Shown here piece by piece: positions 21,601 to 33,502 of a DNA stretch of 64,000 nucleotides; position 1 is the stretch's first letter; each line of letters begins with the position of its first letter. Made by a program: the position numbers and the translations under genes. This stretch comes from Aspergillus flavus. Its lineage: Eukaryota > Ascomycota > Eurotiomycetes > Eurotiales > Aspergillaceae. The stretch covers positions 744,001-808,000 of the forward strand of contig NC_092410.1 of NCBI RefSeq assembly GCF_009017415.1. The letters are read 5' to 3'. The notes under the pieces are model-generated. The model saw only the letters and a program-made list of their open reading frames with translations, had not been told where the DNA came from and searched no databases.

Positions 21601-24600
21601 TTTCCAATGGCGCAACATACTCCAGCCAACTGAAATAGGCTGGCTCAGTGGCCACCAACTACAAGGACAGATAGTCTTTCCTGCTATGGGGTATGTCAGC
21701 ATGTCTGTTGAAGCCATACAACTCGTGCTCGCCGATATTCGGCCAAATGACTCCATACGACTTTTCAGACTGACCGATCTGGAAATCAACCGGGCGATAG
21801 TTTTCAATACCGACGATGCAGCTATAGAGACAATTTTTAGTCTTTTCCTGATCGCCAAAACAGAATACTCTGTTCGTGCTGAGTGGAGGTGCTACTCGAG
21901 TACTAGCTCAAGCAGCATGACACTCAACGCCAAAGGCTGCGTGTCTGCGCAGTTTGGCAGTCCCAGTGCTGAAGCTCTACCCTTCAAGACAACTGAATCA
22001 TTCGGCCTGGTTTCAGTGAAGGATGCGGATTTTTACTCCAATCTCTCTCACCTAGGGTACAATTATGCACCGCCGTTCCGCGGCGTGTCTAGCATTCGAC
22101 GCAAACCCAAATACAGCGTGAGCACGGTTGTAGACCAATCAGCCTCCAGATGGGAAGACAACCTTACTCTCCATCCGGGAATGCTCGACTCCGCCTTGCA
22201 GACAATTTTCGCGGCCTGGTCCTACCCTGGTGATACGCAGTTATGGTCGCTCCATGCCCCCGTTTCCGTGGCTTCCATTGTCATCAATCCCTACTTTAGT
22301 GCACTTGGGCCGGGTGGGAAGCAGCGGTATCTGTGCTCCGAGACCCTCATCCATTGGAAAAAGCCAACTGATGTGCTTGCTGACGTTGCCATGCGTACTG
22401 CTGATGCGGAATATGCATTCTTGGAGTTTGATGGGGTCAAGCTCATTCCTATCTCTCCTGCAGCCTCGGAAGACGACAGGGCTATTTTTTCGCGCTTCAA
22501 ATATGCATCGGCAGTCCCTGATACACAGCTTGTCAGTACTAGCGGAAGACTTTTGATGCCTAGAGATGGTTGCCCACTGTCGAGAGACACCGGTGAGTTT
22601 GACTTGGTGGGTTCACCTTCTAAGAGGGTTTCAGCCTGTCCCATTGATGACTGTGCTGGTCGTATCGTCTTGGCTATCTCTCACAGGTACCCTCAAGCTG
22701 ATATATGTGAAATATGCGGAGAAACGGGCGCTACGCCCTCAGCGGTGTTGAAAGCCCTGGATGGGCGATATGGCTCGTATACGTTCACTGATGTCTCCTG
22801 CGATTTTGCTAAAAGTGCCAAAGAGCGCTTCCACCGGGAGACGCGTCCTATGAGCTTCAAGGCCTTTGACGTGGAACGTGATCCACAGAGCCAGGGCTTT
22901 CCTGAGTGCTCTTATGATGTTATTATAGCTTTGAATATTCGCTCCGGCTTAGGAGGTGTTGGGGGACCATTATCCAACATTCGCCGTTTATTGAAGCCTG
23001 GTGGTTTCCTCATTGCCTCTGGAGGGACATCCGTCAAGTCTCCAGCTGTAGAAATGGCGGCTATTGGCACGATGTCCGAGTGGTCTAGCGGTACTCGAAG
23101 CGCCCGGTCCGGAGGACCACTTTTGACTCTGGCCCAGTGGGACACAGTCCTGAAGATGACTGGGTTCTCGGGAATCGACACTGCCTCTACAGAGATAAAG
23201 GCATCCCAGCGGGCGGATATAATTGTTTCCCAGGCTGTTGATTACCGCATTAGCTGGTTGCGTGACCCGCTATCGTTTGAGCAAATGCCCCCGGGTGTGC
23301 GAATAGGTACGCTCGCCATCATCGGGGGGACGACGTGGCCGGTGCACAAGCTTGTCCAGGACATACTTAAACTCGTGGCAGGCCGGTTTCGAGATACACT
23401 GGCGTTTGATGCGATCGAGGAATATGCAGTGTCTGAGCTGGCTCGCTCGGTGGCTGGCCCTGGCGGCGTCAGTATACTCTCTCTGACAGACCTTGACCGT
23501 CCTTACCTTGAAGAAATGACAGGGGAAAAGTTCGAGGCGCTCAAGGCATGTACCAGCGCACGGACCCTACTTTGGGTTACGTGCGGGTCACTGGAGGCTA
23601 GGCCTTATAGCTACATGATGACAGGCATCACTCGAACCATCAAGTCAGAGAACCCAGCGATGCATGTTCAGATGTACGACCTGGATCCCAACCTAGCCAG
23701 CTGCATCCAACCTACCACGGCGGTAGACCTAGCCAACAGCTTGCTTCAACAGATCACCCTTCATAGCTGGGGTAATGACGCGTCGCTATTGTGGACGGCA
23801 GAGCCCGAGGTATATATCCGAGATGGACGGCAGCTCATCCCGCGGTTGGTTCCAGATCATGAGAAAAACGACAGATATAATTCCCAATACAAGTCTCTTC
23901 TGACGACTGTCGATCCGTCCAACGCGAGGTTAGAGCTCGCAGCTGGGGATGGCGGCATGCCTGAGTTGCGCCAGTTGTCACCTTTGCAATTGCTGCCGGG
24001 TCCCTCGACCGAATGCCGAACCTTGCGTGTCACCCATTCTGTTCTCCAGGCTGTGTTTGTAGGATCTGCGGGCTTTCTTCGAGTGTGTATCGGAATCGAC
24101 ATGAGCGCTGGCGAGACAGTGTTGGCTTTGTCGACGTGTGAGACATCGCCTACCAGAGTGCCTGCTCCGTGGTGCATTCCTTTTGCAACGCCACCCACGC
24201 CAGTAGCCCTTGTGGATGTGGCTGCGAACCTCATTGCTACCCGTATTTTCAGTTTTACTTGCTGGAATGGAGCTCTCATGATTTATGGGTCCGATGCAGT
24301 GTTGCAGCGAGCGATCCAGTCTAGGGCGTCTGACAACAACGTGCATGTTGTTTTCACTACAACGAACGCCTGCCAGAAACACATGCAATCGCCACTCTCC
24401 GTGCGTGGAAAGCCTACGGTTCCAAATAATACCACTCTCTTCGTCAATTTCGTGGAGGGTGTAATCCCGGAAGTCGTTGAATGCCTCCCTCCCGCCTGCC
24501 TCAGGCTGGACAAAGCAGCACTGGTCAGCCACACGGCCGAGAAAGAGGTTGATGCTGCGGAAATAGCACATGTATCAGACCTTCTACAGCAGGCAGTTAG

Positions 24601-25999
24601 TAGTATCCCGTCTACATCCTTGTCAATGGAATGCATTCCGCTTAGTGAAGCTTCCTCATGTGATCCACTTCAGAAACCGCTTTCTGTCGTGGACTGGAAT
24701 GCTACTGCCGCTGTTTCAGCCAGAGTTCAGCCAATTGATACCGGTACCCTCTTTCGTGCCGATAGGACATATCTCTTTGTCGGTATGGCGAGTGAACTGG
24801 GACAGTCCCTTGCGGGCTGGATGATCGCACATGGAGCGCGGCACATCGTCCTCAGCAGCCGCACACCCAAGCTTCAGCCTAAGTTTGTGGAGGAGATGCA
24901 TGACAAATACAGTGCAAATGTCACTGCAATTGCACTAGACATTACCTCTCGGACATCACTCTACTCCGTCCACGCCATTCTACAGGCCACACTACCCCCA
25001 ATCGCCGGTATCCTGAATGGAGCTATGGTCCTTCAAGACGCGCTCTTCACCAGCATGACCCACGAGCAGTTTGACGCAGCAACGATGCCCAAAGTCCAAG
25101 GCACAGTGCTCCTTGACGAGCTATTCTACAGCGACACATCACTCGACTTTTTCATCGTCGCCTCCAGCATCTCCTCCGTCATAGGCTGGAGCGGCCAGGC
25201 CAACTACTCCGCCGCCAACCAGTTCATGACCGCGCTCGTCACGCAAAGACGCAACCGCGGCGTTGCCGGGTCTACAATGAACATTCCCGCAATTCTCGGT
25301 ATTGGGCACGCCGCCCGCTCGGGAACCTTCGATTTCGCCTACTTCCAGTCCTTGGGTCATGTCAATATCGGGGAAGAGGACTTGCACACCCTCTTCGCCG
25401 AAGCTATATTATCCGGACGCCCGTGTCCCTTGCGCGCGTCGTATGGCACCACGCAGGTTGTTATGGGGATAGATTATATCACCGCGGCCGCGAATCTGAA
25501 TAGCCCACTGACGCACCGCCGCGACGTGAAATTCGCTCACTTCATCACGCCTGATACCCAAGCTGGTCGAGCGCATCTCGCTAACGAGGCTCATCCCACT
25601 AAGCAACTCCGTGTCCAGCTTCAATCTCACATACCCAGAGAGCCAACGACAACATACACCGTTGTCTGCAACTCCTTCGTCAAGCATCTAAAACGCGTTC
25701 TGCGTCTCCCACCAGACCACCTGATCGACGAGTCCATCCCTCTGAACGAACAAGGCGTCGACTCCCTTGTCGCAATGGATATTCGCGCGTGGTTCCTCAG
25801 CGAGCTAGAGGTAGACTCCCCGACCCTGCTAATTATGGGCGGGGGGTCCGTTTCGGATTTGGTATGGATGGCGGTGGAGCGAGTGCATGGTGATGACCGG
25901 GAAGAGTGCGCATCCGGAGATCAAACTGGTTTTTCGAATAAGTTGTCCACACCTAGTCCCAGGTCGCCCTCTAGTCTAGAAAGGGGCAGCGAGAAGTAA
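18605..25999 (+). CDS. Highly reducing polyketide synthase (LovB-like layout)
   Basis: Three exons (18605-19241, 19315-19960 and 20020-25999) give 2,420 residues. Domains in order: KS (about 4-430; Cys179 in [24 protein letters not shown], all intact); AT (about 540-860; GHSSGE with Ser642); DH (about 940-1235; His973 in [10 protein letters not shown] and Asp1151 in LDSALQ, both present); a shortened, degenerate C-methyltransferase (about 1290-1510); a nonfunctional ER remnant/linker (about 1520-1990); KR (about 2005-2200; catalytic Tyr2157 in ANYSAAN); ACP (about 2300-2380; phosphopantetheine Ser2343 in GVDSLVAMD). There is no thioesterase, reductase or condensation domain. The enzyme should build a reduced linear polyketide iteratively from malonyl-CoA, with enoyl reduction supplied by the LovC-like protein at 7628-8769. 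It is the backbone enzyme of the cluster; the product is unknown. Confidence 0.95.
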
Positions 26000-26617
26000 C
26001 TATGTCCGTCGGCGACAGCATCCGTCCAAAGGAATGACGGCATAAGTACTGAGTTGCGGTGGAAGTTAGGGCATTATATCGCTAGGAGTCTCGAGCATCT
26101 TCATATTAAGTACGCAATGCCAGTATCAGACGCCCAGTGTAGTATCCACAGTAAATATTTTAGACGTATGGCGCGTATTGCTTAAATTACTCAAGCAAGC
26201 CCCGATGGCATGTGCCCCAACATGCATAACCATGAAGACATCTCGTCACATGTATCCTATCGATGACTAATCAACCCCAGTCACGTGCACGCTTTGATGC
26301 ATGGATGACGCAGGACGGGCGACGATCTCCCGGATGCGGGTCAGCCTATCGAAGGGCATCTCACGTACTCTCTCCGCGTCTTGTTCCTTTCTTGATTTCC
26401 CCTCCTTTGTTACCTGATCGTCCACGTGTGCTTACAGAGTCTCGATCATCAATAGCCTAGCCTCCGGGCTGTTTACTCTGCAAATATTCGCTGGGACCTA
26501 GTCGCTCACGGTGCCCCTCAGACGCGCGGCTGGACCGGGGTGTCTTTACGCTACAGCAGGCGGTGTACTACTCACCACCAGTCATTCACTTTTCCGCGGA
26601 GATCATATTGGCGCAAG
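26000..26617. other. Intergenic region, cluster right border
   Basis: This 618-bp stretch runs from the synthase stop codon to the ATG of the DUF255 gene. TCACGTGC occurs at about 26281. The frame of the next gene is open back to a GTG at 26540, but without an ATG. It probably marks the right edge of the cluster. Confidence 0.5.
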
Positions 26618-29031
26618 ATGGCGGCCTCATCAGGCTTGCATGCGCATCTTCATCATGGCGCAACTGATGCGGGACCGAAGCTGGTCAACCGATTACGGGA
26701 CAGCCGGTCACCGTATGTTAGAGCCCACATGAATAACCCAGTCGCCTGGCAACTGTGGGATGCAGAAGCGATCAACCTCGCCAGACGCTATAACCGACTG
26801 GTGTTTCTCAGTATCGGCTACTCGGCTTGTCACTGGTGCCACGTCATGGAAAAGGAATCCTTCATGTCGCCGGAGGTGGCTACCATCTTGAATGAATCTT
26901 TCATCCCGATCAAGGTGGACCGCGAGGAGCGACCGGATATTGATGATATCTACATGAACTATGTGCAAGCTACCACTGGCTCTGGTGGTTGGCCGTTGAA
27001 CGTATTCCTGACTCCAGATCTAGAACCGGTCTTCGGCGGTACCTACTGGCCTGGTCCCAATTCGTCAACGCTACTAGGTAATGAGACTATCGGCTTTGTA
27101 GATATTTTGGAAAAGCTACGGGAGGTGTGGCAGACCCAACAGCAACGGTGTCTCGATAGTGCGAAGGAGATCACGAAGCAACTCAGGGAATTCGCCGAAG
27201 AAGGAACACATTCGTACCAAGGAGACAAGGAAGCGGATGAGGATCTGGACATTGAACTTCTGGAGGAGGCTTATCAACATTTTGTGTCTCGCTATGATTC
27301 TGTACATGGAGGCTTTTCTAGAGCACCTAAGTTTCCCACCCCCGCCAACCTCAGCTTTCTACTGCGGCTCGGGGCGTACCCAAATGCGGTGTCGGATATT
27401 GTTGGTCGAGAAGAATGTGAGAAAGCAACTGCCATGGCGGTGCATACGCTCATTAGTATGGCACGTGGTGGCATCCGTGATCATATTGGACATGGCTTCG
27501 CAAGATACAGTGTCACTGCTGACTGGAGCCTACCTCATTTTGAAAAGATGCTTTATGACCAAGCACAACTCCTGGATGTATATGTGGATGCATTCAAGAT
27601 AACGCACAATCCCGAACTGCTGGGCGCCGTGTATGATTTAGCTACTTACCTGACTACCGCTCCTATTCAGTCACCCACTGGCGCTTTTCACTCTTCGGAA
27701 GACGCGGATAGCCTGCCATCACCGAAGGACACGGAAAAACGCGAAGGAGCTTTCTATGTCTGGACATTGAAAGAGCTGACACAAGTGCTCGGCCAACGGG
27801 ATGCTGGGGTTTGTGCTCGCCACTGGGGTGTGCACCCTGACGGTAATATCTCCCCCGAGAATGATCCACACGACGAATTTATGAATCAGAATGTGCTTTC
27901 CGTAAAGGTGACCCCGAGCAAGCTGGCCAGAGAATTTGGTTTAGGAGAAGAAGAAGTAGTAAGAATCATTCGTTCAGCGAAGCAGAGACTACGCGAGTAT
28001 CGGGAACGAACGCGAGTCCGCCCTGACCTGGATGACAAGATCATCGTCGCCTGGAATGGGCTAGTCATTGGGGCACTTGCCAAATGCAGTGCTCTGTTTG
28101 AGCGTATTGAAAGCTCTAAGGCAGTACAGTGCAGGGAGGCAGCGGCAAAAGCGATTAGCTTTATCAAGAATAATCTCTTTGATAAAGCAACCGGGCAACT
28201 GTGGCGTATCTATCGTGATGGTGGCAGAGGCGATACGCCAGGCTTTGCTGACGATTACGCTTATCTGATCAGCGGCTTGTTAGATATGTATGAGGCAACA
28301 TTTGATGACAGCTATCTGCAGTTCGCAGAGCAGCTTCAGAGTAGGTGTTTTGTCGAAACCTCATCTTATAGGTACTAACGATGCTACCAGAATATCTTAA
28401 CGAGAATTTCCTTGCATATGTGGGATCGACTCCGGCAGGTTACTACAGTACGCCGTCCAACATGACATCAGACATGCCGGGTCCTCTGCTTCGTTTAAAG
28501 ACCGGAACTGAGTCGGCCACTCCATCTGTTAACGGAGTCATTGCACGCAACCTGCTGCGTCTCGCCAACCTGCTCGAAGACGAAGATTACCGCCTGCTCT
28601 GTCGCCAAACATGTCATTCTTTCGCAGTCGAGATCCTGCAGCACCCATTCCTCTTTGTCGGACTGCTTGATGCAATTGCCGGACTGGAAGCTGGTTCACG
28701 GAACTTCACAGGCGTTCTTTCTACAACGCTTCTTCCTCAGACCGGGCCCGGATCTTCAGACAGCCTTAGCAGCGGATCCGACGAGCCAACATCCGTGCGC
28801 GAGCTCATTGTGCAGAGACTTCGTGCAGAAGCCGGTCAGGCGATCTCCACCTCAACAACCACCGTTTCCCTCATTGACATCCGGCCTTCCCACGTGGGAG
28901 ACTTCGTCGGTAATCAGTCATTCTGGCTGCGGACTCGGAATAAGCTATACAAAGATTTGAAGCCGACCGAACCGGCGAAAAATTATATACTTGTATGCGA
29001 AGGTGGTAGTTGCAAGATGGTGGATCTATGA
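26618..29031 (+). CDS. DUF255 / thioredoxin-fold protein (SPATA20/YyaL-like)
   Basis: Two exons (26618-28340 and 28391-29031, 50-nt intron) give 787 residues, a normal length for this conserved family. The N-terminal thioredoxin-like domain carries the CHWC motif (Cys71-Cys74 in SACHWCHVM), followed by VDREERPDID and GGWPLNVFLTPD, which are hallmark sequences. The larger C-terminal part is an (alpha/alpha)6-barrel-like region related to sugar epimerases, with HGGFSRAPKFPTP, GGIRDHIGHGFARYS, SLPHFEKMLYDQA and FADDYAYLISGLL. The biological function is not established in any organism, although the CxxC-type motif suggests redox or isomerase chemistry. It is transcribed away from the cluster and is probably not part of it. 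Confidence 0.93.
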
Positions 29032-32000
29032 TGCTGCAGGTCTTGCTACTGCGACCGACCTTTCTCATGACTTTCGGTACTGGGGCTATCGACTTTCTTC
29101 TCGTTTATGAATTTGGAGGCTTTTTGCATTAGCAATTGGTTTCGTTGTCTGTTTTTGAGTCTGGACAGGATGGCCATAATCCGACGCGCAGTATCATTCA
29201 TAGGAAATTTAGCAACAAAATACTACCTACCTTCCATACAAACAAACAAACTCCTTTTTCACAGAACAAGAAATAGAACAGAAAACACGTCCCTTACATC
29301 TCACGGGTATAGTAAACCACACTGCAAATTTCCATAGTAACCACAAGAAGAGATAACAGTAAGTAGCAATCATCCTCAAGCCAGAAGATACACAAAAAGG
29401 TCCAGACACACCTCCAGACCTAAAGAGTATGTATACCCACTCCCACAGCAAATAAACAAGATACACAGATCAAAGATCAAAGCAAACAAAACCCACACCC
29501 ACTATAATACTACCAGCACCGTGTTTCACCTAGATTAACCACGGTAATTAACCCTCGCCGATCATCTAGCCACTTAACTAAGCATCTAATATAACTAGTA
29601 AATGACAATATCGAACCCGTGTGGATTCTGCCGATTAATCATCTTGTCTTATATTGGGGGGGGGGCTAAGACTGCAGGTGTGGATCTTGGGGGTGAAACA
29701 TTTACTTACTTATACCATAGATGAGGGATTTTATGCCTAGATCAGTCTGGAAGTTTGGGTGAATGACTGGGTACTAGATGGGGCTCTTTTGCGTGTTTAG
29801 TTTGGTTATGGGTAATGTTTGTACTTGGGTGTAGGTTTACGGATGGTATACGGTGATGTTTGTGTTCAATATATATTTTGATTGTGGGTCAGGGAGGGGA
29901 GATCAAATTTATACTTGTGTATGTTTATCTACATTTTGTGCTTGTTTGCTTGTTTGGTTTGAATTGGAATGGTATATTGAAGAGTGACGTTTTGGGGTAT
30001 ACGTATTGACAATCCCAGTTAGTGGATTAGTTAGGGGTAGATGTAGTTGATATAATCGAGTCAGAGGGACGGTAGAGAGGAAGTAGAGTGAGGTTTTGAC
30101 AGATATAGTGGATTGAGTTGATATATCTGTAGCATATTACTCTGAACGAATTCAGGAAATTTACTAAGCAGCTGGGTTGATAGAAATAGCATATTTAGTA
30201 GGAACGGTTGTGACCTTCGAACGTATGTGCAGTTATCGAGGGAGAATATGTTAGGTACCACTTCTGATATCACATTGGAGATTTATTTTGCGCTGGTGAA
30301 GAGGGATTAAGGCATTGAGGGTGGGACAGCCAGTTGAATGGTTTGGTGATATATATTAATCATGCGTTGTAGGAGCATAAAATGGTTGGGTGTATTTGGG
30401 GGAATTGATGACCAGATCTGAAGAAGCTATGCCCTTGAGAGTTGGTTTTGTTGGATAGACCGTTATCTGTCGACGGAGTCTGTTGGTCTGAATAACGGGT
30501 ATCGCCGGAACAATCGATGGTATGCGGCCATGACTCGTGCAGGCTGTTTCTGTTTGGAATGTTTGGACTGCTCAAAACGGACAGAGTAGCATTCACTCAT
30601 TGTTGTCCCGGCGGTAAGGGGGGACTTTTGTCAAACCAGCAGGTTCGGATTGATCGATAAAACAGACTGATCTTCCAAGGGGTAGAATGTATACTGTCGG
30701 ACTCACCCTGTGGATATTACCATAGTAAGAGAATAGAATAGCCACAATTGTCTGTTGGCGAAATCGGGAGATCAGGAGACCAGGAGACCACACTGAACTA
30801 GACATGATCTACTTCAGCCGGGGCGGTATTAAAGGATTAGACAGTCGGGATAGGAGCTGTGCAGATCGAACTCATCTGATCAAGAGTTTCTCTAGAAGAA
30901 TTGGATCTATCAACCGGCTCACCGCTGACCCTTTGTTGGTCGTCTCCAGGCTTCCTTTCACGTCCATTAGCCTTGATTCGTGTGTCGATATTAGTTTTAA
31001 ACATGTTCCCGTCATGCTTGTATTCAAGCTTGCTATAATCCCCCTTTCATATCGCTACGCTGATGTTCAATGTCAAGCTACAGCTCGTATCAAACGCCAC
31101 AATGAGTGGTATCACGATGTCGGCTGCCGCTAGAGAACCCAAAGGAAGAGCAGAATGAAAAACAAAGATTGATAAAGGTGAAACAAGATGGGATGAGTAC
31201 CCATAGGCTGACCGTTGTTCTTGACTCCAGAACCCTGCGTGGAGGCGCCAGCGAAGTCCGATGGCGTTAAGGCCTTTCCCGTCTCGTTGTCCGCCCTCCA
31301 CGCATGTCGGATGGGAGAAGGTCTATAATTAACAGTCAAAGGTTACACGGGCGGTTATGTTGTCATCTGTCGGGTCAGCAACGGCGGTATGCAACTTGGA
31401 TGTATGTACATGTACATGTACATGTACTTACAGGCTATACCCATGTACAATGGTGCAGATGGTCTCTATCAGTCGTCCACGTGGAATGTTAACAATGCGA
31501 TTGGGATAGAATTGGATGGGCATACTTTATCGTATAAAGTTCCCAATACGCTAAGTTAACGTCTCGGGAGACCGGCCACTTGACAGATCATGACAGATCA
31601 GCCAAGACCACGGTGACTGTTTAAATTACTCAATTCGCGAGGCTCGACTCGGCAACGGTACTTGGGACCCGTTAGGCTAGACAGCCCAAGGCGTTCTGGA
31701 CTGCTCGAGACAGCGAGGACAAGGAAAAGCCGGTGAGACCGGGTGGACTGTGGTGGTATGGACAATGGGACAGGACGTAAGCACGAGTCGTCACTGGACA
31801 GTTCATATCCATGGGAAGATGGGCAGATGGGGCAAATCTCCGAGGAGGCAGCAAGATGAAACATTAGCGAGTGGCAGAATCGTAGAATTACCCCTGGTTA
31901 GGGTGGTCCGTTCATTTGCCCGTCCTCGTGGGTGGCGCATCGGATTGGTCAGGCGATGCAGTTTCACGGGTTTGATCATCTGAAACTCTGATTTGATTTT

Positions 32001-33502
32001 TTTCAATCTTTTTCATATTATTTTGTATTGTACGGAGTAATTATTTCTTAAATTTCACGTCTTATACCGGTTCGTTTTCCTGTTCTCTCCAGTCGTGGTA
32101 TGTTGGGTTTCATCCAGTCCATTGTATTTCTGAATGCCATTGACCACCGGACAATGGATCTATCGAGAGATCCGCCCTGCCCAGAAAATGAGAATTACAC
32201 GATTTCCATGGCTTTGGGCTGAAGGTACGAATCAATCTTACGTTTGTCCACTTCTTTTTTTTTTCTTTTTTCTCTTCGTCTTCCATTTTCTGACTAGTGG
32301 GGGAGGCTGCTCCAAGGTTACAGGGGTCGAGTGCCTGCAATCTCCACCGTAATTTAGCCAATGGTGGATAGTGCCTGACCCGCTCGGCATGGTGATTGGC
32401 CAGACCGGGGTTAGAGTGTGCCAGGGGTACAGAAACACATCGTCTATCGTGCGTTACGGGGAAATTCACCGTCATCTCGTTTTAATATCTGCAGAGAATC
32501 TTATTAGATTAGACAGAAGCCATCACCAAATCATTTCATAATTGATAGGTAAATGTTACATCCTGTCCATGGCTGGGAGATTCTTTCAGGAGGTCGACAG
32601 GAATGTATTTCGTCGTGGATGATGGGTCGGGACACTATTCCAGACGATCTCCGGTATGTACGAATTGGACTTGGTGGTTGGGAGGATAATCAGGGGATAA
32701 AGAAAACCCCCGACTCTTTCCTCAATTTCTTGTCCACTAAAATCAAAAACTCTAATAATTCGTTACCGATCTTCAAAGAAATAAAGAAGAAAAAAAAAAG
32801 AAAGGAAAAGGAAATAAAGACAACATCACCGGGGTCATTAATCACACGTCAAAAGGATGCTGGGTTGGATTCCTCAGACATATTTCTCAACTACGATCCC
32901 ATCTAGAACTCTCCTTTAATCACCATCGCAAAAGCCAAGCTCTCTCTCCAGCCCATTTAATTTGTGTTTAATTATCCCAGATCGCGCGGCCCCACTTGGA
33001 AAGAGCGACCACGCCCGTTGAGGGGCCTTCGACTCTCCTTTCCGTGATTAAGGTCCCCATCGACGGTTGTTTAGTCCGCTTCATCACAGCCGTCTCGCGC
33101 GCTACCACTATATTATCACTTCTTTCCTCCACATCCTTTGCCACCCTTCTCTTTTGTTCCCCATTGCTGGTCTCTCAACGCATTTCCAAATCTACCTCGC
33201 CTCTGGTACACTTTTTTCACTCTTTCAAAAAGTGTCTCCCAAGGCTGTCACTCTTTTGTCTATATTGACCTAGGCGGAAAAGCGTACATACTCCCAAACA
33301 ACCTTCCTTTCCAAACCCCCTGACCCTTCAGTCCAATCGCAGTCGATCTGCCTGTTGTCGGACGCATTTTCTCCATTCATTTCATTTACTCGGTCGGATA
33401 GCTTCCCGGAGAAGTCGTTTTCTCGATCGAACGCAGTTGACCTGTGAAAACACCTCTCGCAAACCACCTACAAGACCAATCAATCGTCCCCAACCAAACA
33501 TC
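29032..33502. other. Long intergenic region, about 4.5 kb
   Basis: This is the longest gene-free stretch in the window. I looked for exons on both strands and found only short open frames with no family resemblance. It is AT-rich in 29,100-30,400. It holds a G10 run (29656-29665), a GTACAT repeat (31406-31427) and, in the 600 bp before the CAP gene, pyrimidine-rich sequence likely to be promoter and 5' leader. A non-coding RNA gene or a degenerate element could be hidden here. Confidence 0.5.
31406..31427. repeat. GTACAT short tandem repeat
   Basis: Three and two-thirds copies of the hexamer GTACAT in a row, which is also self-complementary and could form a hairpin. It is a simple microsatellite. 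Confidence 0.8.

Noticed and set aside
26540..26617. N-terminal extension of the DUF255 protein with an Arg-rich, presequence-like segment
   Set aside because: The codon at 26540 is GTG, and no ATG is in frame upstream of 26618.
29605..29622. TCGAACCC resembling a tRNA T-arm
   Set aside because: No matching acceptor, D or anticodon arms could be folded around it.
30804..31133. 109-codon open frame in the long gap
   Set aside because: No recognisable domain, composition not gene-like and no splice context.
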